This document shows positions 28,095 through 39,625 of a stretch of DNA of 64,000 nucleotides, one piece after another; the first letter of the stretch is position 1, and every line of letters begins with the position of its first letter. The position numbers and the translations under genes are program-made. Source of the stretch: Candidatus Coprousia avicola (GTDB taxonomy: Bacteria; Actinomycetota; Coriobacteriia; Coriobacteriales; Coriobacteriaceae). The notes beneath the pieces were generated by a model. That model did no database searches. It worked only from the letters and a program-made list of their open reading frames with translations, and was not told where the DNA came from. The stretch spans positions 1-64,000 of the forward strand of contig DVMF01000001.1 of the NCBI GenBank assembly GCA_018715125.1, read 5' to 3'.

Positions 28095-29348
28095 ATGTCA
28101 CAGCGCACAAACACCAACCACGAGCGGATGGACGAGTCCGCGCTCACCAACGCCTTTTTGAGCATCGCGTACCAAGACCAACTCTCGCGCCGGAGCGTCC
28201 TCAAGGGGCTCATGGGCCTCGCCGGGGCGGCCGTGCTGTTTGGCTTGCCGCGTGCGGCGGGCGCCGCGGAGGCCACGCAGGAGACGCTTGATGCGCTGGC
28301 AGACGCCCAGGCTGAGTATGATGCCGTGCAGGCGCAGCTCAACGAGATTGCCTCGCAGTTCCAGGCGCTCTCCGTCGAGCAGGAGCAGACGCTCTCGCAG
28401 ATCGAGGACGTTCAGCTGCAGATTGACGACACGCAGGCGCAGATCGATAAGAAGCAGGAGGAGCTCGCGGACAAGCAGGGGCAGCTTGCCACTCGCGTGA
28501 CGGCGAGCTACAAGGACGGTGGCAACAACGCCCTCGCCCTGCTCTTCTCGTCCGAGTCGTTTGACCAGCTGCTCTCCAACATCTACTACATCGATAAGGT
28601 GAACGCGGCCGACCGCGCGTCCATCGAGGAGATCAACCAGATCCAGGCTGAGCTCGAGCAGCAGAAGGGCGAGCTCGAGGCGCAGAAGGCCGATCTGGAG
28701 GAGCTCCGCGAGCAGCAGACGCAGCAGCTCTCCGAGATGCAGGCGAAGCAGAACGAGGTCCAAGAGGTCTTGAACGGTCTCTCGGGCGAGGTGCAGGAGC
28801 TCATTGCCCAGCGCGACGCCGAGATCGTGGCGGCTGCCGAGGCCGAGGCTCGCGCTGCCGAGGAGGCGCGCCGTCAGCAGCAGCAGCAGGGTGGCGGCAG
28901 TTCCTCGGGCGGCGGTGGCGGCTATATTCCGGAGGCCGGTAGCGGCCAGGATTACAATGCGGCGACGGCGGCGCAGAAGCGCGTGGTCAATGCCTGCTAT
29001 GCCACGCCCTCGCCTGGTGCCAACTACTGCGCCATGTGGGTGTCGCAGGTGTTCTCCCGTGCCGGGTATTCCTACATGGGCGGCAACGCCAACGATATGT
29101 ACGCGCGCTACTGCACGTACTCCAGCAAAGCGCAGCTGCAGGTGGGCATGATCGTGGCCGTCTCGACCTACAGCAAGAACTATGCGGGTCAGATCTGGGG
29201 TCACGTGGGCATCTACATCGGCGATAACCGCGTCATGGAGAACATCGGCTACATCAACACCAACAACCTCGATAGCTGGTGCAACTACTACGGTGACACC
29301 GTGACCCCGCGCTGGGGCTGGGCCATGGGCATCAACCTCGCGGCGTAA
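28095..29348 (+). CDS. Secreted coiled-coil (PcsB-like) peptidoglycan hydrolase with C-terminal NlpC/P60- or CHAP-like domain; Tat-like signal
   Basis: SRRSVLKGLMGLAGAAVLFGLPRAAGA signal; long heptad Q/E-rich region; ANYCAMWVSQVF...GQIWGHVGIYIGDNRVMENIG. Confidence 0.8.
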   Translation: MSQRTNTNHERMDESALTNAFLSIAYQDQLSRRSVLKGLMGLAGAAVLFGLPRAAGAAEATQETLDALADAQAEYDAVQAQLNEIASQFQALSVEQEQTLSQIEDVQLQIDDTQAQIDKKQEELADKQGQLATRVTASYKDGGNNALALLFSSESFDQLLSNIYYIDKVNAADRASIEEINQIQAELEQQKGELEAQKADLEELREQQTQQLSEMQAKQNEVQEVLNGLSGEVQELIAQRDAEIVAAAEAEARAAEEARRQQQQQGGGSSSGGGGGYIPEAGSGQDYNAATAAQKRVVNACYATPSPGANYCAMWVSQVFSRAGYSYMGGNANDMYARYCTYSSKAQLQVGMIVAVSTYSKNYAGQIWGHVGIYIGDNRVMENIGYINTNNLDSWCNYYGDTVTPRWGWAMGINLAA

Positions 29349-29397
29349 GCACTCGGCGCGCGGAGACCTGCGTTCGCGTACCATCGAGAACTGAGGA

Positions 29398-29431
29398 AAT
29401 CTTTAAGGGCGTCCCCGCAACGGACGCCCTT
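29398..29431 (+). repeat. 34-bp repeat copy 1 (terminator hairpin)
   Basis: aatctttaagggcgtccccgcaacggacgccctt; identical to 39009-39042. Confidence 0.85.
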
Positions 29432-29453
29432 ATGCGGGCGAGGGGTTTTGTTC

Positions 29454-30539
29454 TTACGCTTCGGGACCCATCATGGAGGGAAGGGTTGAAGCGTGTGGGC
29501 CGTATGCCGCGCGGTATACGCTCGGGTTAAGTCCGAAGCGCTTCTTGAAGGCTCGGTTGAAATGGCTGCTATCGTAAAAGCCGAGTTCCTGGGCGATGTT
29601 TTCGATGCTCAGATCGGTCCGCTCGAGAAGTTCCGCCGCGTGGTTCAGGCGGATCTCGCTGACCAGCTCCGAGAACGTGCGGTGGGAGAAGCGCTTGATC
29701 AGGCGCGCGATGTACCCGGTGCTGTAATGGAAGGCGTCGGCGAGGTCCGCGAGCGTGATCGATGCCAGGTGCTCGTCGATATAGTCGATGATGTCCATGA
29801 TGGAGAGCTGGTTGCCGGATTGCGAATCGACGTTGTAGATGTGGCTGCGCATCAGCTCGGTAAACAGCAGCGATAGGTAGCTCGACATGGCCTGGTTGAA
29901 GCCGGGCTGGGGCTCGATATATTCCACGAGCAGCGATTTGATGAACTGCTCGGCACGGCTGCCGGGATTGGGTTCGAACGCGATGTATGTCTGGCCCTCG
30001 TTGCCGAAAATCGATTCCCAGAAGAAGTTGTTCAACATGCTCTCGTGCGGTACCAGGCATTGGAAGATGCGCGTGAAGAACGTGGGGCTGATGAGGATGT
30101 TGAACACGATGTTCTCCTTCGAGGCGATCGCGATGCCATGCTCCGCGCTCGTGCTGAGCAGGCAGAACGATCCCGCATTCAGAGTCATCGTCTTGTCCGG
30201 TAGGTATTGCGTGCATGATCCGCGGTAGACGTAGATCAGCTCGAAGAAGGTGTGCCCGTGCAGGTGGTGGGCGTCGAGGCAATTCGCCCCCACGGGATGG
30301 ATCGTGCAGAGGATGTCGGCGTGGGCATGCGTGAAGGAGGCCCCGGCATCAAATGCGGTCCCGTGCTCGATTCCGTGCGCGACGGTCTCCGTTCTGAGCT
30401 GCACGTTCGTCCCGCGCGCGAATCGATTGACGAAGGGCTTCATATCGGGTCCATCGATCTCATCGAGCAGGTTGTTGGCAAATGACTCGAGGATCGTGTC
30501 TACCTCATTCGCATAGAGCATCGCGTCAGCGCCTTTCAT
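29454..30539 (-). CDS. AraC-family transcriptional regulator with cupin-like N-terminus
   Basis: HLHGHTFFELIYVYRGSCTQYLPDKTMTL...; two HTHs ITLADLADAFHYSTGYIARLIKRF and ENIAQELGFYDSSHFNRAFKKRFGLNPSVYR. Confidence 0.92.
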   Translation of the reverse strand: MKGADAMLYANEVDTILESFANNLLDEIDGPDMKPFVNRFARGTNVQLRTETVAHGIEHGTAFDAGASFTHAHADILCTIHPVGANCLDAHHLHGHTFFELIYVYRGSCTQYLPDKTMTLNAGSFCLLSTSAEHGIAIASKENIVFNILISPTFFTRIFQCLVPHESMLNNFFWESIFGNEGQTYIAFEPNPGSRAEQFIKSLLVEYIEPQPGFNQAMSSYLSLLFTELMRSHIYNVDSQSGNQLSIMDIIDYIDEHLASITLADLADAFHYSTGYIARLIKRFSHRTFSELVSEIRLNHAAELLERTDLSIENIAQELGFYDSSHFNRAFKKRFGLNPSVYRAAYGPHASTLPSMMGPEA

Positions 30540-30582
30540 GAAACTAACCGAGCCGTTCAAGGTACCATGCTTGCAGGTGCGA

Positions 30583-30614
30583 TTGGTACACCCAACTCAC
30601 GCGCTGGATACAAT
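30583..30614 (+). promoter_or_regulatory. Promoter/operator upstream of carboxylesterase (shared motif 1)
   Basis: ggtgcgaTTGGTAcacc-(20 nt)-TACAATgcgc; matches 32455-32486 in sequence and spacing. Confidence 0.55.
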
Positions 30615-30716
30615 GCGCAGCCATTCCCGATTCCATAGTATCTCAAGCGAGATGTCGCCCTCAAGAAACGAAGGGGGGCGGCTGGGATCATGGGTTTTGG
30701 GAAAGGATGATGCAAG

Positions 30717-32417
30717 ATGCCGATTTCAAGAAGAGACTTGCTGATGATGGGCGGCGCGTTCGGGTTGACGTCATTTGCCCTTGCGGGCTGCACCGCCAAT
30801 ACGCAGCAGCAGATTCCGCAGGGATCGGGCTCGGCATCGATCGATGCGTCGGCAGCTTCCAACGGCGCTACCCTGGGCGTGATCGCCCAGACGACGGCGG
30901 GTCCCGTGCGCGGCTATACCTATCAGGGCGTTCATACATTCAAAGGCATCCCCTATGCCAAGGCGGAACGGTTCGGCATGCCGCAGGCTCCGGATGGCTG
31001 GGAGGTCCCGCGCACCTGTTTCGTCTGGGGCGCGATCTGTCCCCAGACGATAGCGTATGAGTCCAGCCCCAGCGTCACCGCGTTCTCCGAGCATTCCGAT
31101 GCGGATCTGAAGGAGCGCGAGGACGAGTGTCTCAACCTCAACGTGTGGACGAAATCACTTGACGGGAGCGCAGGCAAGCCGGTCATCGTGTTCATCCACG
31201 GCGGCGGGTTCACCTCGGGGTCGAGTTCCGAGGTCTTCTCGTATGACGGGACGAATATCGTCGGCGATAAGGATGTGGTGTTCGTCTCGGTGAACCACCG
31301 CTTGAACTGCCTCGGCTTCCTCGACCTGTCTGCCTATGGCGAGGAGTTCCGGTATTCGGGCAACGCGGGCATGGCCGATCTGGTCGCGGCGCTCAAATGG
31401 GTTCGCGACAACATCGCCAACTTTGGAGGCGACCCCGAGAACGTCACCATCGTTGGGCAGTCCGGTGGCGGCGGCAAGGTGCTGACGCTCATGGCGATGC
31501 CGGAGGCCCAGGGGCTGTTCAAGCGCGCCTGGTGCATGTCGGGCGGCATCTCCGCGCGCACGCAGGATGAGGCGGTAGCCCAAACGGCGGCGTTGGTCGA
31601 CCAGCTGGGCGTCACGGGAAACGCGCCGGAGGCGCTTCGCGCGCTGAGCTATTCCGAGCTCGCCCAGGCGGCGGCCGCAGCGGGATTCACCGACGGCCCC
31701 ATCGTCGACGGGGACTACATTCCCGAGCAGCCCGTTGATCCCGAGAGCGGAGAGCTCTCCTCGGTCGGGGCTGATATCCCGCTCATCGTGAGCACCGTGT
31801 TCTCCGAGATGACCGGTCCACTGCCCCAGCTGCTGTTTGCCAATCCAGCTGCCACCTCGATAGCCGATCTCTATGGTGGGGATATCGACGCCGCCTGCCA
31901 GGAGGTGTTCGGCGACCATCTCGACGAGGTGAAGGAGGCGTTCGAGGCAGCGTACCCCGAAAAGGCGGGGGACTGGGTGAGCATGTATTACGTGAACACC
32001 GCGCGTAACAACGACCTCGTCCTCGCGAAGGCGCATCAGACCGACCGGGTGTGGCAGGCGGTGTTCGCGTACGAGCTGCCCGTCTTCGGCGGCATGATGA
32101 GCTGGCATACCGGCGGCGATATCCCCTTCATCTTCCGCAACGTCAATCGTGCGAGCTATCTGGTCGCCGGAGACGAGGAGAACGCGCGCGCCTTCCAGGA
32201 AGTCACCTCGACCGCGCTGGTGAATTACGCGACCAACGGCGATCCCAGCTCGGACAGCCTGCCGTGGGATCCGTTTACCGAGCAGCAGGGCGAGACCATG
32301 ATATTCGACACGGAGTCCGAGGTCCGCGGCTTCCATGATCAGGAGTTCCTCAAGTTGGTGAACGAATACGGCAATTATCCGCAGGCGGGAGGTCCGTCCG
32401 GGTTCCTGTTCTCATAA
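30717..32417 (+). CDS. Type-B carboxylesterase, predicted exported lipoprotein
   Basis: MPISRRDLLMMGGAFGLTSFALAGCTAN (Tat/lipobox); HGGGFTSGSSS, TIVGQSGGGGKV, SWHTGGDIPFIF. Confidence 0.88.
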   Translation: MPISRRDLLMMGGAFGLTSFALAGCTANTQQQIPQGSGSASIDASAASNGATLGVIAQTTAGPVRGYTYQGVHTFKGIPYAKAERFGMPQAPDGWEVPRTCFVWGAICPQTIAYESSPSVTAFSEHSDADLKEREDECLNLNVWTKSLDGSAGKPVIVFIHGGGFTSGSSSEVFSYDGTNIVGDKDVVFVSVNHRLNCLGFLDLSAYGEEFRYSGNAGMADLVAALKWVRDNIANFGGDPENVTIVGQSGGGGKVLTLMAMPEAQGLFKRAWCMSGGISARTQDEAVAQTAALVDQLGVTGNAPEALRALSYSELAQAAAAAGFTDGPIVDGDYIPEQPVDPESGELSSVGADIPLIVSTVFSEMTGPLPQLLFANPAATSIADLYGGDIDAACQEVFGDHLDEVKEAFEAAYPEKAGDWVSMYYVNTARNNDLVLAKAHQTDRVWQAVFAYELPVFGGMMSWHTGGDIPFIFRNVNRASYLVAGDEENARAFQEVTSTALVNYATNGDPSSDSLPWDPFTEQQGETMIFDTESEVRGFHDQEFLKLVNEYGNYPQAGGPSGFLFS

Positions 32418-32454
32418 GGGGCGCGTCGTGGAGACACTCTGGTGAAAGGTCCGG

Positions 32455-32486
32455 TTGGTACACCGCGCGAGTTGTCTGAGTACAAT
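32455..32486 (+). promoter_or_regulatory. Promoter/operator upstream of PTS gene (shared motif 2)
   Basis: ggtccggTTGGTAcacc-(20 nt)-TACAATgcgc. Confidence 0.55.
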
Positions 32487-32556
32487 GCGCCGATACCTCG
32501 CGGGCAATAGCATGACAAGGGAAGGCTTTTCGAAGAAAAAGGGGAGTTGAAATTAC

Positions 32557-33939
32557 ATGGGTAAGTACGAAGATCTTGCTCAGCAGGTCGTCGAAAAGAT
32601 CGGCGGCGCAGAGAACATCCGCTCGGTCACGCATTGCACGACGCGCCTGCGCTTCAAGGTGCGCGACGAGTCCAAGGCCGATGATGATGCCATCAGGGGC
32701 ATCAAGGGCGTGGTGTCGGTGGTGAATTCCGCCGGCCAGCATCAGGTCGTCATCGGCACGCACGTCGGCGACGTCTATCAAGATGTGTGCGCCGTCGCCC
32801 ACATCACCGGTGACGGCGAGGTAGAGGCCGCGCCCGACGAGGTCGATGATATGGGCGAGAAGAAGGGCGTCAGCGCGGTTCTGCTCGACTACATCATGAG
32901 CACGATGGGCCCGCTGATCTCCGTGCTGTGCGGCTGCGGCATCCTGACCGGCATCGTCGAGATCATCTCCATGACGGGGGTCCTGGCACCCACCGATACG
33001 CTGTATATGATCCTCGACAACGCCGGCGACGTGGTGACCACGTATCTGCCCGTGCTGATCGGCTTCACGCTCGCCAAGCGCTGCGGCATGTCTCCCATCC
33101 TGGGCATGTGCTTCGGTTTGATCTTCTGCGATCCCGATCTGCAGAACATGGAGAACGCGACGCTCTTCGGCATCAATGTGAGCGGCTTCTCCTACACCAG
33201 CTCCATGCTGCCCATCGTGGTGACCATTCTCGTGGCCGCGCCGTTCGACCGCCTGCTGAAGCGCGTTCTTCCGAAGTCCATCTCTAGCTTCATCGAGCCG
33301 GTTATCCTGTTCGCCGTCGTCTCGCCGATCGCCTTCGCCGTCATCGGTCCCGTGATGACCTTCGTCGCCACCGCGATCGCCAACGTCGTCCAGGTCATCT
33401 ACGGCTTCAGCCCCATCCTTTGCGGCCTGGTGCTCGGAGCCGCCTGGCAGGTGCTGGTCCTGTTCGGCGTCCATTTCATGCTCGCCACCATCATCTATCC
33501 GCTGCTGTTCGCGACCGGTTCGAGCTTCCTGCTGCCGCTCACCTGCATCTCGAGCTTCGCCATCATGGGCATCACCTTCGCCATGTTCCTGCGCTCCAAG
33601 GACCAGAAGGTGAAGGAGGTCGCCTTCCCGGCAACCGTTTCCGCCCTCTTTGGCATCACCGAGCCCGCGATGTACGGCTTGCTCCTGCCGCAGCCTAAAT
33701 ACATGGTGATCGCCTGCGTGGCAAGCGGCATCGTCGGTGCGGTCATGGGCATCGTGAACGTGGTCGCGTACCAGCCGGCCGGCCTCGGCATCTTCAGCGT
33801 CACCATGGCGCTCAGCGACCAGAATCCCTCCAACATCCTGTGCTTCGTGGTCGCCATGGCGGCGGCGACGGTGCTCGGCTTCATCGCCGCATTCATCGCC
33901 TATCGCGGCAAGGCAGGCGAGCAGGAGCTGGCCGCCTAA
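32557..33939 (+). CDS. PTS beta-glucoside/glucose-type EIIBC (no EIIA domain)
   Basis: EIIB SVTHCTTRLRFKVRDE with Cys; EIIC ...GFTLAKRCGMSPILGM...ALFGITEPAMYGLLLP. Confidence 0.93.
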   Translation: MGKYEDLAQQVVEKIGGAENIRSVTHCTTRLRFKVRDESKADDDAIRGIKGVVSVVNSAGQHQVVIGTHVGDVYQDVCAVAHITGDGEVEAAPDEVDDMGEKKGVSAVLLDYIMSTMGPLISVLCGCGILTGIVEIISMTGVLAPTDTLYMILDNAGDVVTTYLPVLIGFTLAKRCGMSPILGMCFGLIFCDPDLQNMENATLFGINVSGFSYTSSMLPIVVTILVAAPFDRLLKRVLPKSISSFIEPVILFAVVSPIAFAVIGPVMTFVATAIANVVQVIYGFSPILCGLVLGAAWQVLVLFGVHFMLATIIYPLLFATGSSFLLPLTCISSFAIMGITFAMFLRSKDQKVKEVAFPATVSALFGITEPAMYGLLLPQPKYMVIACVASGIVGAVMGIVNVVAYQPAGLGIFSVTMALSDQNPSNILCFVVAMAAATVLGFIAAFIAYRGKAGEQELAA

Positions 33940-33948
33940 CCATTCTGA

Positions 33949-35502
<1,554 letters not shown>

Positions 35503-35556
35503 ACCTTCCGGGGTTGCAGACACGAGGAGCTCATGATGGGCTGCGGAGGAGGCAAC

Positions 35557-37917
35557 ATGACAATGAAGATGAGGGAGCCCAGAGCTTGGCGGGCACATTG
35601 GATCGAGCCCGTGCAAGAGGATGTGGTCGAGGAGCCCCCGTTCTCGCTCGCCGACATGTTCACGCCGGGAGCCAAAATGCCTGAGCCCGCCCCGCCCGAG
35701 GAACGCCTGCATCCATCGCCCCTGCTCAAGCGCGTCTTCACTGTCCGTGGGCAGGTGATGCGGGCGACGCTGCACATCACGGCGCACGGTCTGTACCAAG
35801 CGCGCATCAACGGCTCGCTGGTGACCGACGCCATCTTCACGCCGGACTTTACCTCGTATGAGAAGATTCTGATGTACCAGATCTACGATGTTACAGATCT
35901 TGTGCGCGAGGGCGAGAACGTCTGGACGGTTGTTCTCGCCGACGGATGGTGGGCGGGCCGCATTTCCGTCCAGGGCGACAGCCGACAGTTCGGCAAGCGC
36001 TTGGCTCTACTCGGCGAACTTGAGCTTACCTATGCTGACGGCACGACCGAGACGGTTTGCACCGATGATTCGTTCCGCTGTTCTACGGGCAAGTATGTCT
36101 ACGCCGATATTCAGATCGGCGAGAAGCAGGATCTCCGCCTCGAGAAGTCAGGTTGGGATACCGAGATTTCGTGTGAGGGCTGGCAGCCGGTAAGCGTAGT
36201 TGCTGCTGGTCCCGAGCGGTTGGTGCCGCAGATGGGGCCGCAGGTGGTGCGGCGTGAGGTCCTGACGTGCTCCAAGTTGTGGAATGAGGGAGATGCGCTG
36301 GTCGCTGACTTTGGTCAGGTAATCGCCGGGCGCGTCCAGCTCACCTGCGCGCTGGCAGAGGGCCAGGTGCTCACGCTCGAGCACGCCGAGGCGCTGGACG
36401 CCGCAGGCCATTTCTTCAAGAACATCGTGGGTCGCAACAAGGATGCCGTTGACGTGTTCGTGGGTCGCGGCAGCACCGAGACGCTCGAGCCGGATTTCAC
36501 CTTCCACGGCTTCCGCTACGTGCGCATTACGGGCTGGCATGGGGATTTCGACCCTTCGTGCATCAGGGCGGTGGCGCTTCGCTCCGATCTCACCGAGGTG
36601 GGTTCTCTTGAGACCTCCGACGAGCGTGTGAACCAGCTGATTTCCAACGTGCTTTGGAGTCAGCGCGGCAACATGCTTTCAATCCCAACCGATTGCCCGC
36701 AACGTGAGCGCATGGGCTGGACAGGCGACATTCAGGTTTTTGCACCAACTGGCTGCTTCTTTATGGATCTCGACGTATTCTTAACGCGCTGGCTTGATCA
36801 GGTTATGGCAGACCAGCTTGAAAATGGCGAGATTGTCGATTATTCGCCGATGCCTGCGTCGGCGCGTGAGCAAGTTGGTTTTATCGGCTCCCGTTCGTCT
36901 GCCGGCTGGGGCGATGCCATCGTCTTGGTGCCATGGGAGCTGTACCGCCAGTATGGTGATGTATCGGTGCTCGCTCGCTGCTACGATGCGATGCTCGCAT
37001 GGCATGACCATTGTGTGGAGAGCGCGGCGGGCGACAAGGATGGGGATGATCGCTACATCTGGGATACGGTATTCCACTACGGGGATTGGATGCTGCCGAG
37101 CATGCTGGCGGGTCCTGATGCCAGCCCGCTCGACGGTGCTCGCATGACCAAGGATGTCGTGGCAACGTGCTACCTGGCTCATACGACCGATGTACTCGCG
37201 GAGATCTCGGAACTTCTGGGCCATACGGGGGCGGCCTCCGAGCAGCGCATCTATGCTTCCCGGGTGCGCGCGGCGTTCTCCAAGCGCTTCTATCGGGGAG
37301 ACGGCGCCATGAGCGTCGAGCTGCAGGGCTGCTACGTGTTGCCGCTCGCGTTCAACATGCTGCCCGAGGTTGAGCGACAAGCCGTGGCAGACCATCTCGC
37401 CGATATGGTTCATGCCAATGGGTGCCGCCTCGATACCGGTTTCCTGTCCGTTCCGTACCTGCTCGACGTATTGGGACGTTATGGGCATGAGGATCTTGCC
37501 GAGGACCTCTTCTGGCAGAGCGAGTGCCCCAGTTGGCTCTATGAGGTTGATCACGGTGCGACGACCATTTGGGAGAACTGGGCCAACGTGGCACCCGATG
37601 GTACGGTGGGCGCGTTCTCGTTCAATCATTACGCGCTCGGCTGCGTGGCAGAGTGGATCGTGCGCTATGTGGGCGGCTTGGGCATCGTCGAGCCAGCCTA
37701 CCGGAGCTTCGAGGTCGCACCGCACTTCATACGCGGCCTCAGCCACGTTAATCTCACGCACCGCATCTCCGCGGGTACGATCAAGCTCTCGTGGCGTATC
37801 GAGGGCGCGGGTCATCGTGTCGAGCTGAGCGTGCCGAAAGGTTGCGAGGCACACGTGGTGCTCCCTGACATGCCGGAGCAGACCTGCGGTGAAGGCTCGT
37901 ATATCTTTTACTGCTAG
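35557..37917 (+). CDS. GH78-type alpha-L-rhamnosidase
   Basis: VLADGWWAGRI...FTFHGFRYVRITGW...SIPTDCPQRERMGWTGDIQVFAPT...GATTIWENWANV; ggagg RBS before 35557. Confidence 0.9.
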   Translation: MTMKMREPRAWRAHWIEPVQEDVVEEPPFSLADMFTPGAKMPEPAPPEERLHPSPLLKRVFTVRGQVMRATLHITAHGLYQARINGSLVTDAIFTPDFTSYEKILMYQIYDVTDLVREGENVWTVVLADGWWAGRISVQGDSRQFGKRLALLGELELTYADGTTETVCTDDSFRCSTGKYVYADIQIGEKQDLRLEKSGWDTEISCEGWQPVSVVAAGPERLVPQMGPQVVRREVLTCSKLWNEGDALVADFGQVIAGRVQLTCALAEGQVLTLEHAEALDAAGHFFKNIVGRNKDAVDVFVGRGSTETLEPDFTFHGFRYVRITGWHGDFDPSCIRAVALRSDLTEVGSLETSDERVNQLISNVLWSQRGNMLSIPTDCPQRERMGWTGDIQVFAPTGCFFMDLDVFLTRWLDQVMADQLENGEIVDYSPMPASAREQVGFIGSRSSAGWGDAIVLVPWELYRQYGDVSVLARCYDAMLAWHDHCVESAAGDKDGDDRYIWDTVFHYGDWMLPSMLAGPDASPLDGARMTKDVVATCYLAHTTDVLAEISELLGHTGAASEQRIYASRVRAAFSKRFYRGDGAMSVELQGCYVLPLAFNMLPEVERQAVADHLADMVHANGCRLDTGFLSVPYLLDVLGRYGHEDLAEDLFWQSECPSWLYEVDHGATTIWENWANVAPDGTVGAFSFNHYALGCVAEWIVRYVGGLGIVEPAYRSFEVAPHFIRGLSHVNLTHRISAGTIKLSWRIEGAGHRVELSVPKGCEAHVVLPDMPEQTCGEGSYIFYC

Positions 37918-37950
37918 CGCCGTCGATCAGGTTCTCAACGTTTGTCTTTC

Positions 37951-38013
37951 CACGGGCAGATGTTCGACAAGGTAGGTGTTTCAGAACCCCAATTTGTCGA
38001 ATATCTGTCCGTG
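37951..38013. repeat. 20-bp imperfect inverted repeat
   Basis: cacgggcagatgttcgacaa (37951-37970) vs ttgtcgaatatctgtccgtg (37994-38013); 18/20 matches. Confidence 0.75.
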
Positions 38014-38084
38014 AGCAGTTGAGTCGTCATTGGATTCATTGACATATTGGGAAAATAGGAAAGAAAGGAAAACGAGGCGAGATC

Positions 38085-38391
38085 CTGAGTGGGGCTTCCG
38101 CTGGCGCATTGGGGCTCGGCGTCGGATTTGGGTTCACGCCCGAGGTGCAGGAATCAAAATCGGCCGAGTACAAGCTCGGGCGCGAAATCGTAACGCGGGC
38201 AACTGACGATGGCAGCGTATCTGACGATGCGTTCGTCCAGGCTCTTTCATCGGCAGAGATCACGTTTGAAAAATCGAAAGCGTCTCTTGGACGCCGGCGT
38301 CATCGAAACCCCGCGTCGCGGATATGTTCAGTTTGCCGTGCCGTATTTTAAGGACTATCTCAGGCGCCCGCGAGCGCCGCGAGCGCGATGA
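38085..38391 (+). pseudogene. C-terminal fragment of an ATPase-like protein, frameshifted
   Basis: GASAGALGLGVGFGFTPEVQESKSAEYKLGREIV...AEITFEKSK then, one frame on, KRLLDAGVIETPRRGYVQFAVPYFKDYLR; no N-terminal part. Confidence 0.4.
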
Positions 38392-39007
38392 GGTAGAGGC
38401 ACGCCAGCGCGCAGAAGGCCCCGTCGCGCCGCGGCACGAAACGCAGGGGGCGCAGGTGCGTGCGCGCCCGCCCGCCCGCGTAGGCGCGCGCCTCCATGGC
38501 GCGGCCCAGCTGCTCGGCGTGGCGCAGGGCGCTGGCAAAGAGCGGGACCAAGAGCGGGACGAAGGCCCGTGCGTAAGCGACGGGTCCAAGGATCTCCCAG
38601 CGTGCGCCACGCGACGCCTGGGCGGCCACGATGCTGCGGGCCTCGGCGGAGAGTATGGGCACGAACTGCAGGGCGATAGATGCCGTCAGCGCGACCTGGC
38701 CGGTGTCGAGCCCGCAGCGCTCGAAGGGGCGCAGGAGCGCCTGCAGGGCGTCCGCAAGCGCGAGGGGGCGCGTCGTGCGCATCAGCAGCGATCCCGCGAC
38801 GAGCATGAGGAAGAAGCGGGCCGTGTACAGGACGGCCGCGTGCGCACCGTCGCGATGGATGGCGAGCGGACCCGCCTGCCAGATAACCGGACCGGTGGCG
38901 ATGAAGAACAGGTTGATCAGCGCGGTGATGACGAGGAAGACCGTGAGCGCGCGCAGGGGGCGCAGCACCAGGCGCGCGGGCACGCGTGCGGCGAGCGCGC
39001 AGGCGGC
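38360..39007 (-). pseudogene. EcfT energy-coupling factor transmembrane protein, N-terminally truncated
   Basis: ...ALTASIALQFVPILSAEARSIVAAQASRGARWE...LVPLFASALRHAEQLGRAMEARAYAGG; the frame meets a stop inside the 34-bp repeat before the usual EcfT N-terminus. Confidence 0.7.
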
Positions 39008-39008
39008 G

Positions 39009-39042
39009 AATCTTTAAGGGCGTCCCCGCAACGGACGCCCTT
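39009..39042 (+). repeat. 34-bp repeat copy 2
   Basis: aatctttaagggcgtccccgcaacggacgccctt; identical to 29398-29431, same orientation. Confidence 0.85.
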
Positions 39043-39127
39043 TCTTGTATCGAGCTAAAGTTTTGGCGGGGCGGCTCGGTTTTTCGCTAGCGTTGCCATA
39101 GCAATCAACATCCAAGGGGAGGAAGCT

Positions 39128-39435
39128 ATGGCTATATACGGCTATGCCCGCGTATCCACGCGCGACCAGAACGTCGACCGGCAGATTGACGCCCTCAAGG
39201 CGTTCCCCTTGGCGGAGCAAGATATTTATATAGATTACTTTACCGGTGCGACGTTTGAGCGCCCGCGCTATCAGGAGCTGCTCGGGTGCTTGCGCGCCGG
39301 CGACGTGCTGGTGGTAAGGGTGCGGTGCGGGCACGGGTGCTCGCCGGTGAGGTGACGCGCACCAAGGCGGCTGAGGAGCTCGGCATCTGCCGCAACACGC
39401 TGCGCAAATGGCTGGACGAGGACGGTGTGGCGTAA
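39128..39435 (+). pseudogene. Serine recombinase (resolvase/invertase) with internal deletion and frameshift
   Basis: MAIYGYARVSTRDQNVDRQIDALKAF...LLGCLRAGDVLVV then, in another frame, RARVLAGEVTRTKAAEELGICRNTLRKWLDEDGVA* (C-terminal HTH). Confidence 0.8.
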
Positions 39436-39625
39436 GCGCGTCTGCTCCCGCGGGCGATTCATGGCCTCGGCGCCTATCCCTTCGACCTTGCGTTCCATCT
39501 CATCATAAGAGCGAGCTTGCGCACCCATTCTCGGCACCGCTCGCATCGGGCACAGCATGTTCGAGCCCGGTGCGAGCGGTGTCGTTTACGGAATGGAATG
39601 TAAAGATTGCTCAAAAAGATAGGGC

